From Chaetoderma sp. LZ-2023a (lineage: Eukaryota > Mollusca > Caudofoveata > Chaetodermatida > Chaetodermatidae), in NCBI GenBank assembly GCA_034401795.1, contig CM067367.1:53960269-54024268 (forward strand): a stretch of DNA of 64,000 nucleotides, read 5' to 3'. This document shows positions 10,691-22,285 of the stretch, one piece after another. A model generated the notes under the pieces. That model made no database searches and was not told the DNA's origin. It saw only the letters and a program-made list of their open reading frames with translations. A program made the translations under genes and the position numbers. Position 1 is the first letter of the stretch. Every line of letters begins with the position of its first letter.

Positions 10691-12830
10691 GCGAACAGCT
10701 CTACTAAGGACAATCCATAAGACTAAACCTCATTCCTCCTTCTAAAAATGAAAGAAAAACCCCATGGCATTGACTGAACGAATCGAGATTTAGAAGCCTA
10801 ACAGACAATCCAACCAATGCACAGAAGCCTGGATCTACTTTCCAATGAATAGCCTCTTCTCTAGACTCCTTGACAATCATAGACAAGCAACAACCCCTCT
10901 AAAGCTAATAGCTTCTAATAATAAGGAACAGAAGACGATTTTGGAAGAAGAGACTACATAGAAGGATTCTAGATCCAAGAATATCTAGCCCCTTTTAATA
11001 AGGCCCCCCCTTAAGAAGTGTCAAACTTACTATATGCTAAAGAGGACTGCTCATAGAAAACACATAGATTACATATGCCAAAAATCTTGGGCTATATCAT
11101 AATGCTTAGTCCTCACTAAATAGGTAACTCACGTTTATTATGGAGATTTTAATAATACCGCTTACTCTGAATGGAGACCAAAAAGGGTCATATCAGTATA
11201 GCCTAACTTATAAATAATGCTAAAGACTCTGCAAGAATTATAGATAATATTATTTACAGAGATTTAACCAGAGATTGTGGCAAACCAAAACCCCATAGTA
11301 AGTCTATGGGAGTGCTTATAGTCAAGATATAGCCAAATCATGTGCCCGAGATCTACATGAACTACGGGAAAGTTACTAGTGATGACCGTCATCACAATTC
11401 TATGAAAAGAATACATGACAAGGTCCCAATAAGAGAACTATGGCCAACATTAGACTATCTAATTTAACCATCATATAACAATGGAGATTTAATAAAAATT
11501 TGTATTGAATACATCAACGGTTGCCTAGCCGCTCGGGCTTGCTGATAAATAAGATCTCCTAAACAATTCGATATTTATGCCAAGAGGCAGAAACTTAAAA
11601 GATTTTAATAAATTTATTGATACTTATATTTATAGTCTTAGCATCAATAATTTCATCTTTGTACTAACAAATGACATTGTGTTAGAAATCCCAAAGAAAG
11701 GAAAGATTGAACACTGATACTAGATATTAACTGATTGAATACTGAATTTTGCAGATGACATATTACAACTGTAATATCTCTGGACTTGCAAAGATTTAGA
11801 AAACATTTTGACCAAAAATAGTTGGTGGATGCTTAAATCCAAAGATTCTCGTCCGCTCTTCCCCCCTCCAGCGCAACCCCAACCCCACTCCAACCAGCCC
11901 GCCGCCAGCCCCCAGACAACAATCTCAACGAGCAAAAACCCAAGACTCACCGAATAGTCCGGGAATAATCCGACCGAAAATTGTCGGTGACATCACCAAC
12001 AACCCTCAGCCAAACTGCCCCCAAAATACCCAGCAAATCCCGAGCCCCCCCCCCCCCCGAAACCACCATCCGAAGGCCCGCAGCAACCCAGTCAAAATAG
12101 AGTAAAATTTACGCTATAAAAGTAAAAACAAACAAAAATCTGGAAAAAATGAAAACAAAACGAACTCACCGAAACTATGTCAACGCAGAAGAATCCGACT
12201 CATATTCCTCCTTCCTGCCCCCTTATCCGATTGATTATCTTTTCTAAGCGAATAATGTACTTGTAGACATTAATCCTGTACTCATAATGATCCTATGAAA
12301 CCTTTACTGAATCCAATTCTTTTCAGCGACTGACGAAATTATACTACGATTTACTTAAGAATCAGGGTTATCCCCTCCACAAATAAACTCCCTTTGGTTA
12401 AATAAATATGTCACCCTGCCGACATAAGAGGTAAAAGGAGCGAGAAAAAAGGCTGAATGGCCCGCAGACAACTGGCCATCTAAAGTTGGATGAAAGCAAA
12501 AATCGTATCTCGAAATAATGCGTAGAATACCAACTGACTTGTCGGCTTATGAAATGCGCTTATGAAATGCGCATATAAATAATCTGCAACAAAATCCCAT
12601 ACGGTAACCAGTCAGGAGAGTCTTTAATTACGTTGAAAATTGTCACTGATAAACGAATAAATGTCTGAATAGACTACAATTCCCAGAGAGACTACAAGAC
12701 TGGCAATGACTTGGTATGACTATTTTCAGCCCTTAAACATTCCCAATATTAAACAAATACGGAAATAAGACTAATTCTTAGGCAAGAAGATGACTAGATT
12801 TTAGGAAAGCGGATGTGGAAAAAGGGAAAT
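10691..12830 (-). mobile_element. degenerate interior of left arm, RT region not recognisable
   Basis: It is the reverse complement of 54310-56400. The tract is AT-rich and stop-dense in all frames, with a C-rich segment at 12000-12070. In a full-length DIRS element the reverse transcriptase and RNase H would lie here. I find no FADD/YxDD-like core. Both arms carry the same degenerate sequence, so the decay or replacement predates their separation. Confidence 0.6.
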
Positions 12831-12834
12831 GGAA

Positions 12835-13720
12835 ATGCATAAACCGGAAGTATACCACCGGAAACTGATCAAAATCCTACAACCCGGATGTACAGAATTA
12901 CCGGAAGAGGAAGCTGAAAACCCGGAAATGGATGAACAATGTAATGCCAGGTAAAACCGGAAATGACCCTATCCCCGGCTGTACGAAATCCGGATGTGGA
13001 AAAAAGGAAAAGGAAATGGATAAGACCGGAAGTAGACTACCGGAACTGATCAAGATCCTACAATCCGGATGTACAGACTAACCGGAAGAGGAAACTGAAA
13101 AAACGGAACCGGAAATTGATGAACAATGCAATGCCGGGTCCAACAGACCCGGATATGCATTCTTCCGGAAGCTCTCATGAAACTGGAAATGGAAAACGGA
13201 AGTCTATCCAGGTCTGGACGACCCGGAAGTACACCCCTAAGACCGGAAGCGGAAGTGTACTGACTAGCATCCAAACCGGAAACGGAAAACACCTCTACCG
13301 GAACTCGAAATAAAAGGAGTCCTCAGACTCCGGAATGACCGGAAGCGCTAATAGAACCGGAAACGGAAGTAGGTACCAGATCTCTAGGACCCGGATGTCC
13401 TACATAAATGGAAGACAGACCGGAAGTGAACGGAACGGAAGTGGTAACCGGATCTTGCCGACCTGGATTACCCACTAAACCGGAAGTCCTACCGGAAACG
13501 GAAACCACCGAAGAAGGAACCGGATCTTGAAGACCCGGATGTCTTGCTAACCCGGAAGCTCGGACGGAAAAGACTGAGGTTCGGAAAACGGAAGTAAACC
13601 CGAGTCCAAAGGACCGGAGTCCACCACAACGGAACCAGAACTAGCAAGACTAGGTATCGACCTCTTAGAAACGGGGGCTCTAGAGACAACTGTAACTACC
13701 GGAACCACCGTAAAATTGGC
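12835..13720 (-). repeat. CCGGAA-dense tract (left arm)
   Basis: CCGGAA or a one-base variant recurs dozens of times over about 880 bp at irregular 15-40 bp spacing, for example ACCGGAAGTATACCACCGGAA. It is not a clean tandem array. On the element's sense strand the motif reads TTCCGG. The same tract exists at 53480-54300. Confidence 0.9.
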
Positions 13721-14017
13721 ATTATCATAAGGACTGGCCTCATGGACGCCAGTTTCAGCCGACGCCACCACTGCTTGAGGGTTATGCCCGTCACCCTCAA
13801 GTCTTACGTGGATTTTATCTGATGCACTCTCCGAGCACACCTTTAAGAGCCTGGATGCTCTTGTCTTCTGCTTCGGTGATACCCACACCTGCCTATCCTC
13901 CGAACTTGACGAGCTTTCCTGCTTTTTGGCCTCTTTTATCGCAGAAGAAATTCGTTCATCGAGCGAATTTGTCAACACTGTGGCAAACAATTCAAATCTC
14001 GCAAAAAGCGCCATCAC
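13547..14017 (-). CDS. DIRS ORF1/gag-like protein, partial (156 codons)
   Basis: The longest frame left in the arm. The N-terminal part (ALFARFELFATVLTNSLDER, then ISSAIKEAKKQESSSSSEDR) is a predicted helix followed by a Ser/Glu/Lys-rich linker. The C-terminal part is Ser/Pro/Val-rich and runs into the TTCCGG tract, where the frame closes. In the right arm the same frame is broken after AIKEAK at 53196. I base the gag-like call on position (first long ORF before RT/RH/YR); I recognise no diagnostic motif. An N-terminal extension upstream of this ATG is possible. Confidence 0.5.
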   Translation of the reverse strand: MMALFARFELFATVLTNSLDERISSAIKEAKKQESSSSSEDRQVWVSPKQKTRASRLLKVCSESASDKIHVRLEGDGHNPQAVVASAETGVHEASPYDNANFTVVPVVTVVSRAPVSKRSIPSLASSGSVVVDSGPLDSGLLPFSEPQSFPSELPG

Positions 14018-14194
14018 GGCGTCCGAATTTCCCGATGAGTTTCCCCCCCTCCTTTGCTACCGATAACGGAACAGAGGATTGAGCAAAGGACACCGCCTTT
14101 GCCTTCCTAGCAACGGAGAAAGGGGAAGGACGACCAGAGGGCAGCGATTGTGACAGACAAATCTTTAAAAATAAAATAAAAATGCTTTCGCTAC

Positions 14195-14500
14195 CGAAAA
14201 CGGCCACCCTTTACAAATTCCACACATAGAATTGGGTGTACAGGATGTACACTTCGCACAGATGTGCCCGGCGAACTCGATATAGTGATGACGATCACAT
14301 TTTGACGATGAACATTTTGCCTTACCTGACAATACGTTACAGGCTCTAGAAATGGACTGGACATTATTAATGATGATGATGAATTAAGGATAGGCATAAT
14401 AATCAAGATACCACGAAGCAAAACGATCTTCGCGAAAACGGTAATATATAAAATTTGTCTATAAGGTACCATATAAACACAATTATACTTCCTAGACGTA
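14195..14500 (-). pseudogene. Cys/His-rich N-terminal ORF of the element (left copy, frameshifted)
   Basis: The conceptual peptide ACNVLSGKAKCSSSKCDRHH, then HICAKC...SMCGIC, holds nine cysteines and several histidines in CxxC-like pairs, suggesting zinc binding. The right-arm copy (52646-52942) is open from an ATG. Here the upstream half lies in a different frame. Confidence 0.55.
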
Positions 14501-14639
14501 ACTTAGGGAGGATTGACTTCATATTGGGCATATTCTTCCGAGATATAAAGGTATCACTGACACAGCGCAAAACACAAAAACTTATATAAATATTTTTAGA
14601 CAACTATTCTGCTGCAGAATAATTGAAAAGTGAATCTGT

Positions 14640-14909
14640 TTCCAATTCGGGCTCTAATGCGCATGCGCGAGCGCGCTTAGCGACAAGCGTCACTATGAGG
14701 TGAGTATAGACTGGTGCCAGTCTATACCTGATGGTAGGCTGGAGATGGGACTCAACCAGTAGCCTGGTTGAGGGTCCATAGGAATAGGATTAGGCATAGG
14801 GAAGTGTGTATGCAGGCATAAAAATCTTATTCTGATAGCAAAATGCAAATAATTGATTTAGCTATTAGTGATTGAACGGTAATGGATGTTTTTGTGGTGT
14901 AATAACAAC
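14640..14909. repeat. subterminal block and terminal repeat, inner end of left arm
   Basis: It contains GCATGCGCGAGCGCGCTTAG, GGTGAGTATAGACTGGTGCC, CCAGTCTATACC (an internal hairpin) and CTCAACCAGTAGCCTGGTTGAG (a second hairpin), ending in the terminal repeat at GTAATAACAAC. The same block occurs four times in the window: here, 7010-7200, 52255-52480 and 58070-58290. Confidence 0.85.
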
Positions 14910-15235
14910 ACACGATTTGTATGTTTTCAAGGAGACATTTTATGCCAAAATTAGATTGATTTTGATGTAATAAACAATCTTTACTGAAGATACACGATGT
15001 TTAGGCGGTCCTATTTAATAATTTCTCTTTCACCATGATAATTTTAATCATGCATTAAACAAAGCGCTGAGTGATGGTTATTTTTTATACCAATTTTCGA
15101 TTTTTTAAAGGTACGTTTTTTTCTAAATTTAACAGCGTCTTATACTTGATTATAAGAGTTTTTTGGGCGGATTTTGGTCAAATTTGGGACAGTGTCCTAT
15201 ATTCGAGGGCGGCCTTTAGTCGAGAAATTACGGTA
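14910..15235. mobile_element. right part of the split inverted-repeat element
   Basis: ATTCGAGGGCGGCCTTTAGTCGAGAAATTACGGTA closes the element opened at 6196. The sequence from 14910 (ACACGATTTGTATGTTTTCA, later GTTTAGGCGGTCCTATTTAATAATTTC) resembles 45830-45945. This supports the reading that the DIRS-like arm sits inside an older DNA element. Confidence 0.55.
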
Positions 15236-15249
15236 ATTGAGTCACAGTG

Positions 15250-15350
15250 ATTGAGTTTATCTTTATAAGCTATAGCTATCTCGGAGTTCCGAATGCGCAT
15301 GTGCAGCAAACGTCGGGTCAAAGGTCAAAGCACATAAACAAACCACTTTG
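15250..15350. repeat. inverted pair with 19495-19600
   Basis: ATAAGCTATAGCTATCTCGGAGTTCCG and GGTCAAAGGTCAAAGCACATAAACAAA recur in reverse complement at 19495-19595 (ATAAGCTACCTCGGAGTTACGGCG, GTCAAAGGTCAAAGCACATAAACAAA). They could be ends of a 4.3 kb inverted-repeat element. The left copy contains a perfect direct repeat of AGGTCA half sites spaced by one base (15315-15327). Confidence 0.65.
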
Positions 15351-16750
15351 TGTGCCTTCGCTTAGCAATAATCACATAGCTTTTACGGTGTTTTCAGCTA
15401 AATAAACTTTTTACAAACATCTCGCTTCATAAAGATAATATTCTTACGTAATAATCACTGCGTGTTTATAAAAGAAATTTCATATGGCTAACACGAATCG
15501 CACGAAATACCCTATTTTCGTACATGCCCTATATAGTTAGCCTATATAATATGTAGCACTGCTATTTAATTCCAGCAACTGTCGCCGAGTATTCTATAAC
15601 TTTTTTTTTATTTCATACCCATATTGATTAAAACCTACAAAATCAACAGTTTGTAACTATTATTTTTTATCTAATATATAATTAGCAGCCTCGGCGGTTA
15701 GCGCATCGACAACCCCCCACCCCACCCACCCACCCCCCCAAAAAAAAATAGCCACGGCCAGGGTGTCAAGAACGTCAATATTTGTTATTAAATCTTTAAA
15801 AAGAACTCATGTTTGGCTGTTTGTTTAAACCCATTTCCCCCCAATAGCAGTTGGCTGCTATAACCTTTTGGAATTTTATATCACATATCATATATAGCGC
15901 CTACATTCATAGGTGTGTAGGAACGTACTTTGACGTGGTGGGGTGGCTTGGGGTGGGGGTGGGGTGATGGCGCTAAACTATATGGGTGTGACCAAAACCT
16001 AATGGGCGCTACGGAGAATACACTGAGAGAAAAAATCTGAAGGGTTGCTAGCGCCCCCACCCCTCCCCTACACCTATGTATATGGCAAGCATCTCGAAAA
16101 TTTAAAAGCCAACTTGTCCTTGTATGGTATCTATGTTAAATCCAATAAACGAACTTGTAAGGTTCTGAAAACAAGTATTTTGTTTTTTAATTTACGTTCG
16201 TGATACCCACCCACCCCACACAGACTATACCCCCTCCAACAATGGCAATCCGGTGATTTTTTTGGTTTGAAAAATCCAAATTTGTAAACAAAATTAGGGT
16301 GAATTATGGTATGTTGTGGTGCATTGTTTTAATTTTATTTTAAGAGCAACCCTATGTCTAAACTCTACAATTAAAGTATTAGAAGGATTCTCAGATCGAG
16401 CTTAATCTTCAAAGATTTCCATTGGGAAGATCTAACTCACACCCTCCCGACACTGCCTCCTGCCACACTGTCAATCAAATAATTTGTCAGACCAATGCGA
16501 TTACTGATCACCCATGTACCCAAACAATCTAGCAACCAAAGGATCAACAAGTCAGCCACTCTAGAGCAATCAGAATAATTATTCAGTCAATCAATGATTA
16601 AAGAATAAAGAAATGAATCAATCAATAGTTGGATTCAATTCCATTCAATTACAGCCAGCCATGCGATCGTTCGGCCAATCAATTAGGTATATATACGCAC
16701 AATTGCAGTGGCGTCGTGTATGGGGCGGTTTGGGCTACCAAGTAGCCTAA
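15351..16750. other. no gene seen
   Basis: AT-rich sequence with a C-rich tract (15705-15740) and two G-rich patches near 15940-15970. There are no element ends or open frames I can support. Confidence 0.45.
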
Positions 16751-16769
16751 ATGCATGAGTGAGTGATCG

Positions 16770-17215
16770 ACTAACCAATAGAGTACATGACTGGCTGGCT
16801 GGCCCGCCGACCGACTGACTCACAGACCGACCGACTCACAGACCGACCGGCTCAGAGACCGACCGACTCAGAGACCGACCGACTCAGAGACCGACCGACT
16901 CAGAAACCGACCAACTCACAGACCGACCGACTCACAGACCGACCGGACCCGATCTGACCAACAGACCGACCCCACCCACCCATCCACTGACCAACTCACT
17001 CACTCACTCACCCACTCACTCACTCACTCACTGGCTCGCTCACTGACTCGCTCACTGGCTGGCTGGCTCACTGGCTCGCTCACTGACTGACCAACTCACC
17101 GACCGACCCACCGACTCACGAGTGAGTGACTGATAAATTGTGTGGGTGAGTGAGTGAGTGAGTGGCAGGACGTTTGACCAACTGGCTGGTCAACCGACCA
17201 ACTAACTGGCTGAGT
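16770..17215. repeat. GACCGACCGACTCA / CTCA minisatellite
   Basis: Runs of GACCGACCGACTCAGA (16805-16960) pass into CACTCACTCACT (16985-17090) and then, reversed, GTGAGTGAGTGAG (17120-17165). The change from CTCA to GTGA makes the two halves complementary. Confidence 0.92.
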
Positions 17216-17269
17216 GGGTGGGTGGGTTGGTCAGTGGTGGATTGGGTCATAGGTCGATGTCTGTCTTCC

Positions 17270-17835
17270 GCTGGGGCTGCCACATGCCTGGTTGTCTGGC
17301 TGCCGCCCTGGCTGATTGCCTGACTTGGCTGCCTAATTGCGTACCCTGTCCTACACTGCCCAGCCCAGCCCAGCCCAGTCCTGGCTGCATGCCTGGCATG
17401 CCATGGCTGCCTGACTACCTATCATGCCTTGACTAACTGCCTGCCTGTTCTCTACCGGCTGCCTGCCAGCCCTACTCTGGCTGCCTGATTGCTTGCCCTG
17501 CCCTGGCTGCCTGTCCTGACTGCCTGCCCTGCTCTGTCTGCCTATCATGCCCTGACTGACTATCTGCCCTGGCTGCCTGCCTTCCTGTCCTCCCCTGGCT
17601 GCCTGATCGCATGGCTGCCATGCCATGCCATTGCTGCCTGCCTGCTCTGATCTGGCTTCCTGATTACCTGCCATGTCCTGACTGATTGCCAGCACTGGCT
17701 GGCTGCCTGCCCTCCCTGGCTGCCTGCCAAACCCTGGCTGCCTGATTGCCCTCCCTTGGCTGCGTGATTGCCTGCCTGCCCTGCCCTTGCTGCCTGATTG
17801 CTTGCCCTGCCATGGCTGCCTGATTGGGTGTAATA
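17270..17835. repeat. CCTGCCCTGGCTG-type minisatellite
   Basis: Irregular units of about 13-25 bp built from GGCTGCCTG, CCTGCCCTG and GATTGC. A 189-codon minus-strand frame (Gly/Arg/Gln/Ser repeats) runs through it. Its composition is dictated by the repeat and I do not regard it as a gene. Confidence 0.9.
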
Positions 17836-17929
17836 TTACATAGTGCACCGGTCCTGCCCTGGCTTCCAGCCTGAGTGGTTTGTTTGACTGATGTTTATTT
17901 ATGGATAATATGATAAACATAATAATACT

Positions 17930-19490
17930 CTGTTTGGGATAATTCCTTTATCAATGAATAGCGCAATCTACGCGCACGTATTACATTGAATGATTACATT
18001 AGGTAGCCTATTAGTGCCTTTAGGAGACTAGAGAATTATATAGTGTTAAATTGGGAATATTAGAACAATGAAATTGTAAACCCAAGTATGCGTAGTACCA
18101 TACACACAAACTATATACTAATATAGGCCTAATTATGAAGCTGGTGTACGTGTGTAGGCCTACGCCGTCAGTCTCACGTAATCGCTGGCATTACATAGAC
18201 TTAAAAATAAGCATATTGTAATTGTACTTCTAAAATATGGTCGAGTTGCTTAAATTCGTGAGTACCGAAATTCGTGAATTTGTTTTTATCGCTCTCGTTC
18301 TATGATGTAACATTGCATGGAACGCATCTACACAGTAGCCACTTTTTGATTGACAGTTCTGAACCTTTTGACACAGTTTTGAGCAAAATGCGGTCAAAAC
18401 AAGGAACTTTTCATACAATTACTGATGGTAGTGATAAAAATTGCAAGATTCCTTAATGCACTTTCTTAGATTACTTACTTGCGCTTATTTAGCGCCTAAA
18501 ATGAGCAATTTTCACAATCCGAAGTTACCACCTGCTTTGGTTACATTTTCCCGCCGCGTCGGATTACTGATTGACGGTAGAGCGTCTAAATTTTATTGGA
18601 GAGGCTCTAGAGGAAGGGGTGGGTGCTTATCAATGATTTACCAAAATGTCAAAATTTACATATGGTTTTTTTAACGATAGAAATTTTTTTATTCTTCCCT
18701 TTATGCCTGCTGAACATGTTTTAAAGACCCTAACGTTAGTTCATTTCTTCAGCTCATTAGTATTTATGAATTTCATGTGACATCACTACCTAACGAAAGC
18801 GGCATCCATTTGGGGGTTTTCTTCTCTTCAAATGTATAAACTGCTTTTATAGTTTATACATTCATTTGTAGGACTAATTTATGGGTTAAAACGGGAAAAA
18901 TTAGCAGTTGAAACATTCAACAAACCAATACCGTGACATTTAAGGATTTACAAGCATGTACCAGACAGCAGAAGATGCATAATCACCAATTCAGGAAATT
19001 CGGTACGCTATTTCACACATAACCTGGCGAGGTGGGTCAGTTCAGATGCTTGGAATTTGTTTAAAGATTAAAGTTTTGTGCTGAAATTTTTGCATTTGTA
19101 TTCGAAAGTGTTATTTTACATTGTGTTAAATTTTTGCGCAGATCTGTTTAAGAGTTTTCTTTCACGAGTGCATTACTTGCTTAGAGTCACGAACTTCGGT
19201 ACCCATAGTATACATATATTTAATCATATAATAACTACATTTATTTATTGAATTTATGCAAAATACACTAGTGTGAATCCACTTCTAATCGGAACAGCGA
19301 ATTAATGGCCCGAATTGGCACCGGGGCGAATGCGCTTGACCGCGTTGTTTTCCGCCTCCAGTTGCGTAAATATTATTTGATTTTCTAATTCTGCTGCATA
19401 AATATCTTGATATGATTCCATACATAAGAACACCATAAAACACGCATGGATGCGGAGGAAAATTCGTAGCGTAGCATTCACAACCCCAGA
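17930..19490. other. no supported gene
   Basis: Frames of 60-77 codons overlap on both strands with no motif. TTCGTGAGTACCGAAATTCG near 18255 and CACGAACTTCGGTACC near 19187 are partly complementary and might be ends of a degraded element; this is weak. Confidence 0.35.
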
Positions 19491-19494
19491 GCTG

Positions 19495-19600
19495 TCAGAC
19501 TCCAGAGATTTGTTTATGTGCTTTGACCTTTGACATTACCCATAATTCTTTGCGACGCCGTAACTCCGAGGTAGCTTATTAACGAAAACGGGTAACAGTA
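19495..19600. repeat. inverted partner of 15250-15350
   Basis: GTTTATGTGCTTTGACCTTTGACATTACC and CGGCGTCGCAAAG..GTAACTCCGAGGTAGCTTAT mirror the earlier block. Confidence 0.65.
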
Positions 19601-20585
19601 GCATAAAATTTTCATTATGAAATCTATTTATTTGATATTTATTGAATTGACAAAGTATAGACAGAAAAATATTTCACCTGTTCTCTAGAAAAACCTGACT
19701 TTAATCTAGGATCAGAAGTTTAAATTAGACTTGCTCTTTTACGAGAAACGCCTCTTCTTATGTTCATGTAGATCCCGTCCGTCGGAAATATGGACAGGTC
19801 ATATGATTACATCCATAGATTGGACACTGCGCATGTCAGCAGCTGTTGGAAACGTGACAGTTGTGTCGGAATCCGCCTGTTGGATAGTTACGTTTTCGCT
19901 AGAATCCAACTGAGCGTCTTCAAGAGCTCATAATTCATAATATACACATCTAGACGATTAGCTGTTTGTTTATCACAACAGGGGAGATGCGAATTAGTCG
20001 GAAATCTACAGTGCCTAATAGACACGCATAATGTGTTTCCGTGACTGACTGAATGACACAAATGGCCCGCTAGCAATCCTTAACGTTGCGAAGTTATACA
20101 TTTCATCCCATGTAGCTTAAAGTATAAACTATCATCTACTTAATGTAGCATCTGTAATGTTAGATTATGCACATTTTCTCTGTAAAGGCCCATGCAAAGA
20201 AATGCAATTTTTCTTAAATGTATTGTCACATTAATCAAAATGCCCTATTTCTATATATTAATATGTTATTCATGTGGTCAAAGTAACATGGTTGCAAAGG
20301 CCATTATCTTAAGAACAACATATATAGGTATGCCTATTAAAAATAAAAGCTGCATGTCCAGAAATGCAATTTATGACAATGCACTAGGCTATTCCAGGCA
20401 TGTACTGAGAAGTCATTGCATTCTTCTATAAATGACATGAATATAATGATATCTCATTCTTGGAACATGTTTGGACTAACTTGATAAGCACTAAACAATG
20501 TATGAATTATATGAACCCTTTAATGATCAAACTGACATTTACAGTGATCTTGAGCAATGTTCTTTTGAGCGTCAAAAATCAATGT
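19601..20585. other. no gene seen
   Basis: AT-rich, with frames up to 79 codons on both strands and nothing recognisable. Confidence 0.4.
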
Positions 20586-20589
20586 ATTT

Positions 20590-20690
20590 AAGAATTGCAT
20601 GACTGGATTGACTGGCTCAATAAACGAGCCCGTCATTCCAGTGGTAAAATTTTTAAAATAGCTTCTTGGTCTGCAAATGGACATTTTCTC
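20590..20690. mobile_element. MITE family 1 copy (left end eroded)
   Basis: GACTGGATTGACTGGCTCAATAAACGAGCC, CGTCATTCCAGTGGTAAAAT and CTTGGTCTGCAAATGGACATTTTCT match the centre and right end of the family. The left CCATTTGCAGACCAAG end is not preserved. Confidence 0.75.
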
Positions 20691-20699
20691 AGGCAATTA

Positions 20700-21709
20700 T
20701 TAGCTTTTCTTGGACATTATGGTGATAATTATTCAAGTTGTGTGGTTGAGATCCTTCGTACACACCGCCCAGCTGCTGTGAAATTTACTGTCATTGCCGC
20801 ATTGTGGGTTGAAAACTGGACTATTGAGTGAGCCAAGAAATATCCAAATTTTGTGAAGAGTCTATTATAGTTGCACAGGTATGAGCATTTGATAAACTAT
20901 TACAATAAACAGTACATCATCGTCGCACTAGGATGTGCAGTCAATGGTACACCATTGCAATCCCATACACTTTTGTCAACTGTGACGATGTCTTGCAACC
21001 TGACCTAATGCAGAACCTAATGCAAACATCTCGCAATCTCCAATCATATTCATCGTAACCCACAAAGCAATTTTGGTTTCAGAATTCCACCAACTTTGCC
21101 ATCCTGTCGCCACCCTCTCAACGCCAGCACCCTCCCCTCATCCTAGTTGTGAGCCTAATGTAAATATTGTCTCACCCTCTGCAATCATATTGGTAACTGA
21201 TATACGTTTCTGCCCTACCCCCACCCAAGGCGATCTCTCCCTCACCCACCCACTGGAGGCAGAGCCTAATAAAAATGTTGTCTTGCGGTCCATGAGAATT
21301 TTGCTCTCAACCACACTTGGTGTAAGTATTTCATGACTAATATCTCGCATCTGTGTGTTTATATTTCATAATCAGATATTCCGATCAATCAAAGGACATG
21401 GATGGTACCACAGTGCATTTCGACTGGACACTTGTCCTGCTGCATCTCATTTACAAACTCAACAGCCAGGACTTGAGCAGATGATCGCCTTGTCATGCTT
21501 AGAGTGGAGTGCTTTAGATCTCTGTGAATGGACACTTTACTTGATTAGACCTACCGACATACAACATACTATTTTTAGTAATTAATGTCTTGCACTAAGC
21601 AAGTAAAATAGTTTTGAAACTATTAAGCGGGTTATATATTTTATCATTTCGTGCACATCACATGGCATGCTAAGTCATGTAATATAGAAAACTGAATGCT
21701 TAAATTCCA

Positions 21710-21745
<36 letters not shown>

Positions 21746-22175
21746 GACAATGGCACATGCAGTTAACCAATTAGCCCTTGGAATCCTCGTGGATCAATTT
21801 CATGATAACTATGCAGAAATGCTGCAGAATATTTTGAGAAAAATTCTACTGGATTCTGATGCTTATGACAGTAACAGCATCTCATCAAATAAGCTGGAAA
21901 ATGTTCAACAGAATATTTATTAAATTGGAACTGATTTTTATCCAGATGCAATGTAGGTCATATTGTGTCCCACCCCCACCCCAACACCATGTTACTACAC
22001 CGATGCAGGGGTCAATGTCTAGTTTTAGCAAAATCTGTCTATTGCCCATAGTTATTTCCCCCATAAAAAACGTGAAATTCCTTGAATATATGGTTTTCAG
22101 TGTATCACCAGAAAATATCTTGACACATTTAGTTCAAATTTCAATGGACCGTTCTAGTTTTAACTATGCCCCACC
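20700..22175. other. no gene seen; short diverged repeats
   Basis: Two loosely similar blocks with CCTAATG.AAA.AT.TCTCGC and CTGCAATCATATT occur near 21000-21060 and 21150-21200. Frames up to 109 codons are uninformative. Confidence 0.4.
21711..21741. repeat. (TA)n microsatellite
   Basis: About fifteen TA units in a row. Confidence 0.95.
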
Positions 22176-22179
22176 CTTC

Positions 22180-22285
22180 TCTAGCTAAGCTCCACACACC
22201 ATGCTTGTGTTTGGATCGAATCAATCGATCTCTGAACTCCCTGACTATCAATTTCCAGAAAACTATGTAGGTAAGCTGCTGAATA
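22180..22285. repeat. inverted partner of 4190-4320
   Basis: CTAGCTAAGCTCCACACACC, ACTCCCTGACTATCAATTTCC and GAAAACTATGTAGGTAAGC are the reverse complement of the earlier block with several differences. Confidence 0.65.

Larger units (their letters stand above)
6860..14909 (-). mobile_element. DIRS-like tyrosine-recombinase retroelement, left arm
   Basis: Its reverse complement matches 52201-58419 from end to end, apart from the inserted transposon at 7981-9546 and repeat-unit copy number. Read on the minus strand it has a terminal inverted repeat, a Cys-rich ORF, an ORF1/gag-like ORF, a CCGGAA/TTCCGG-dense tract, a stop-rich AT-rich middle, an RNase H tail, a tyrosine recombinase, direct repeats, the opposite terminal repeat, and a short head-to-head inverted segment. 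DIRS elements insert through a recombinase rather than a DDE integrase and make no target duplication; none is visible here. I could not find a reverse transcriptase catalytic core, so this is a defective copy. Confidence 0.85.

Noticed and set aside
17351..17920. 189-codon minus-strand ORF rich in Gly, Arg, Gln and Ser
   Set aside because: It is the translation of the CCTGCCCTGGCTG minisatellite; composition and length follow from the repeat.
21696..22188. 75- and 109-codon ORFs after the TA repeat
   Set aside because: AT-rich, uninformative composition; the first starts in a microsatellite.
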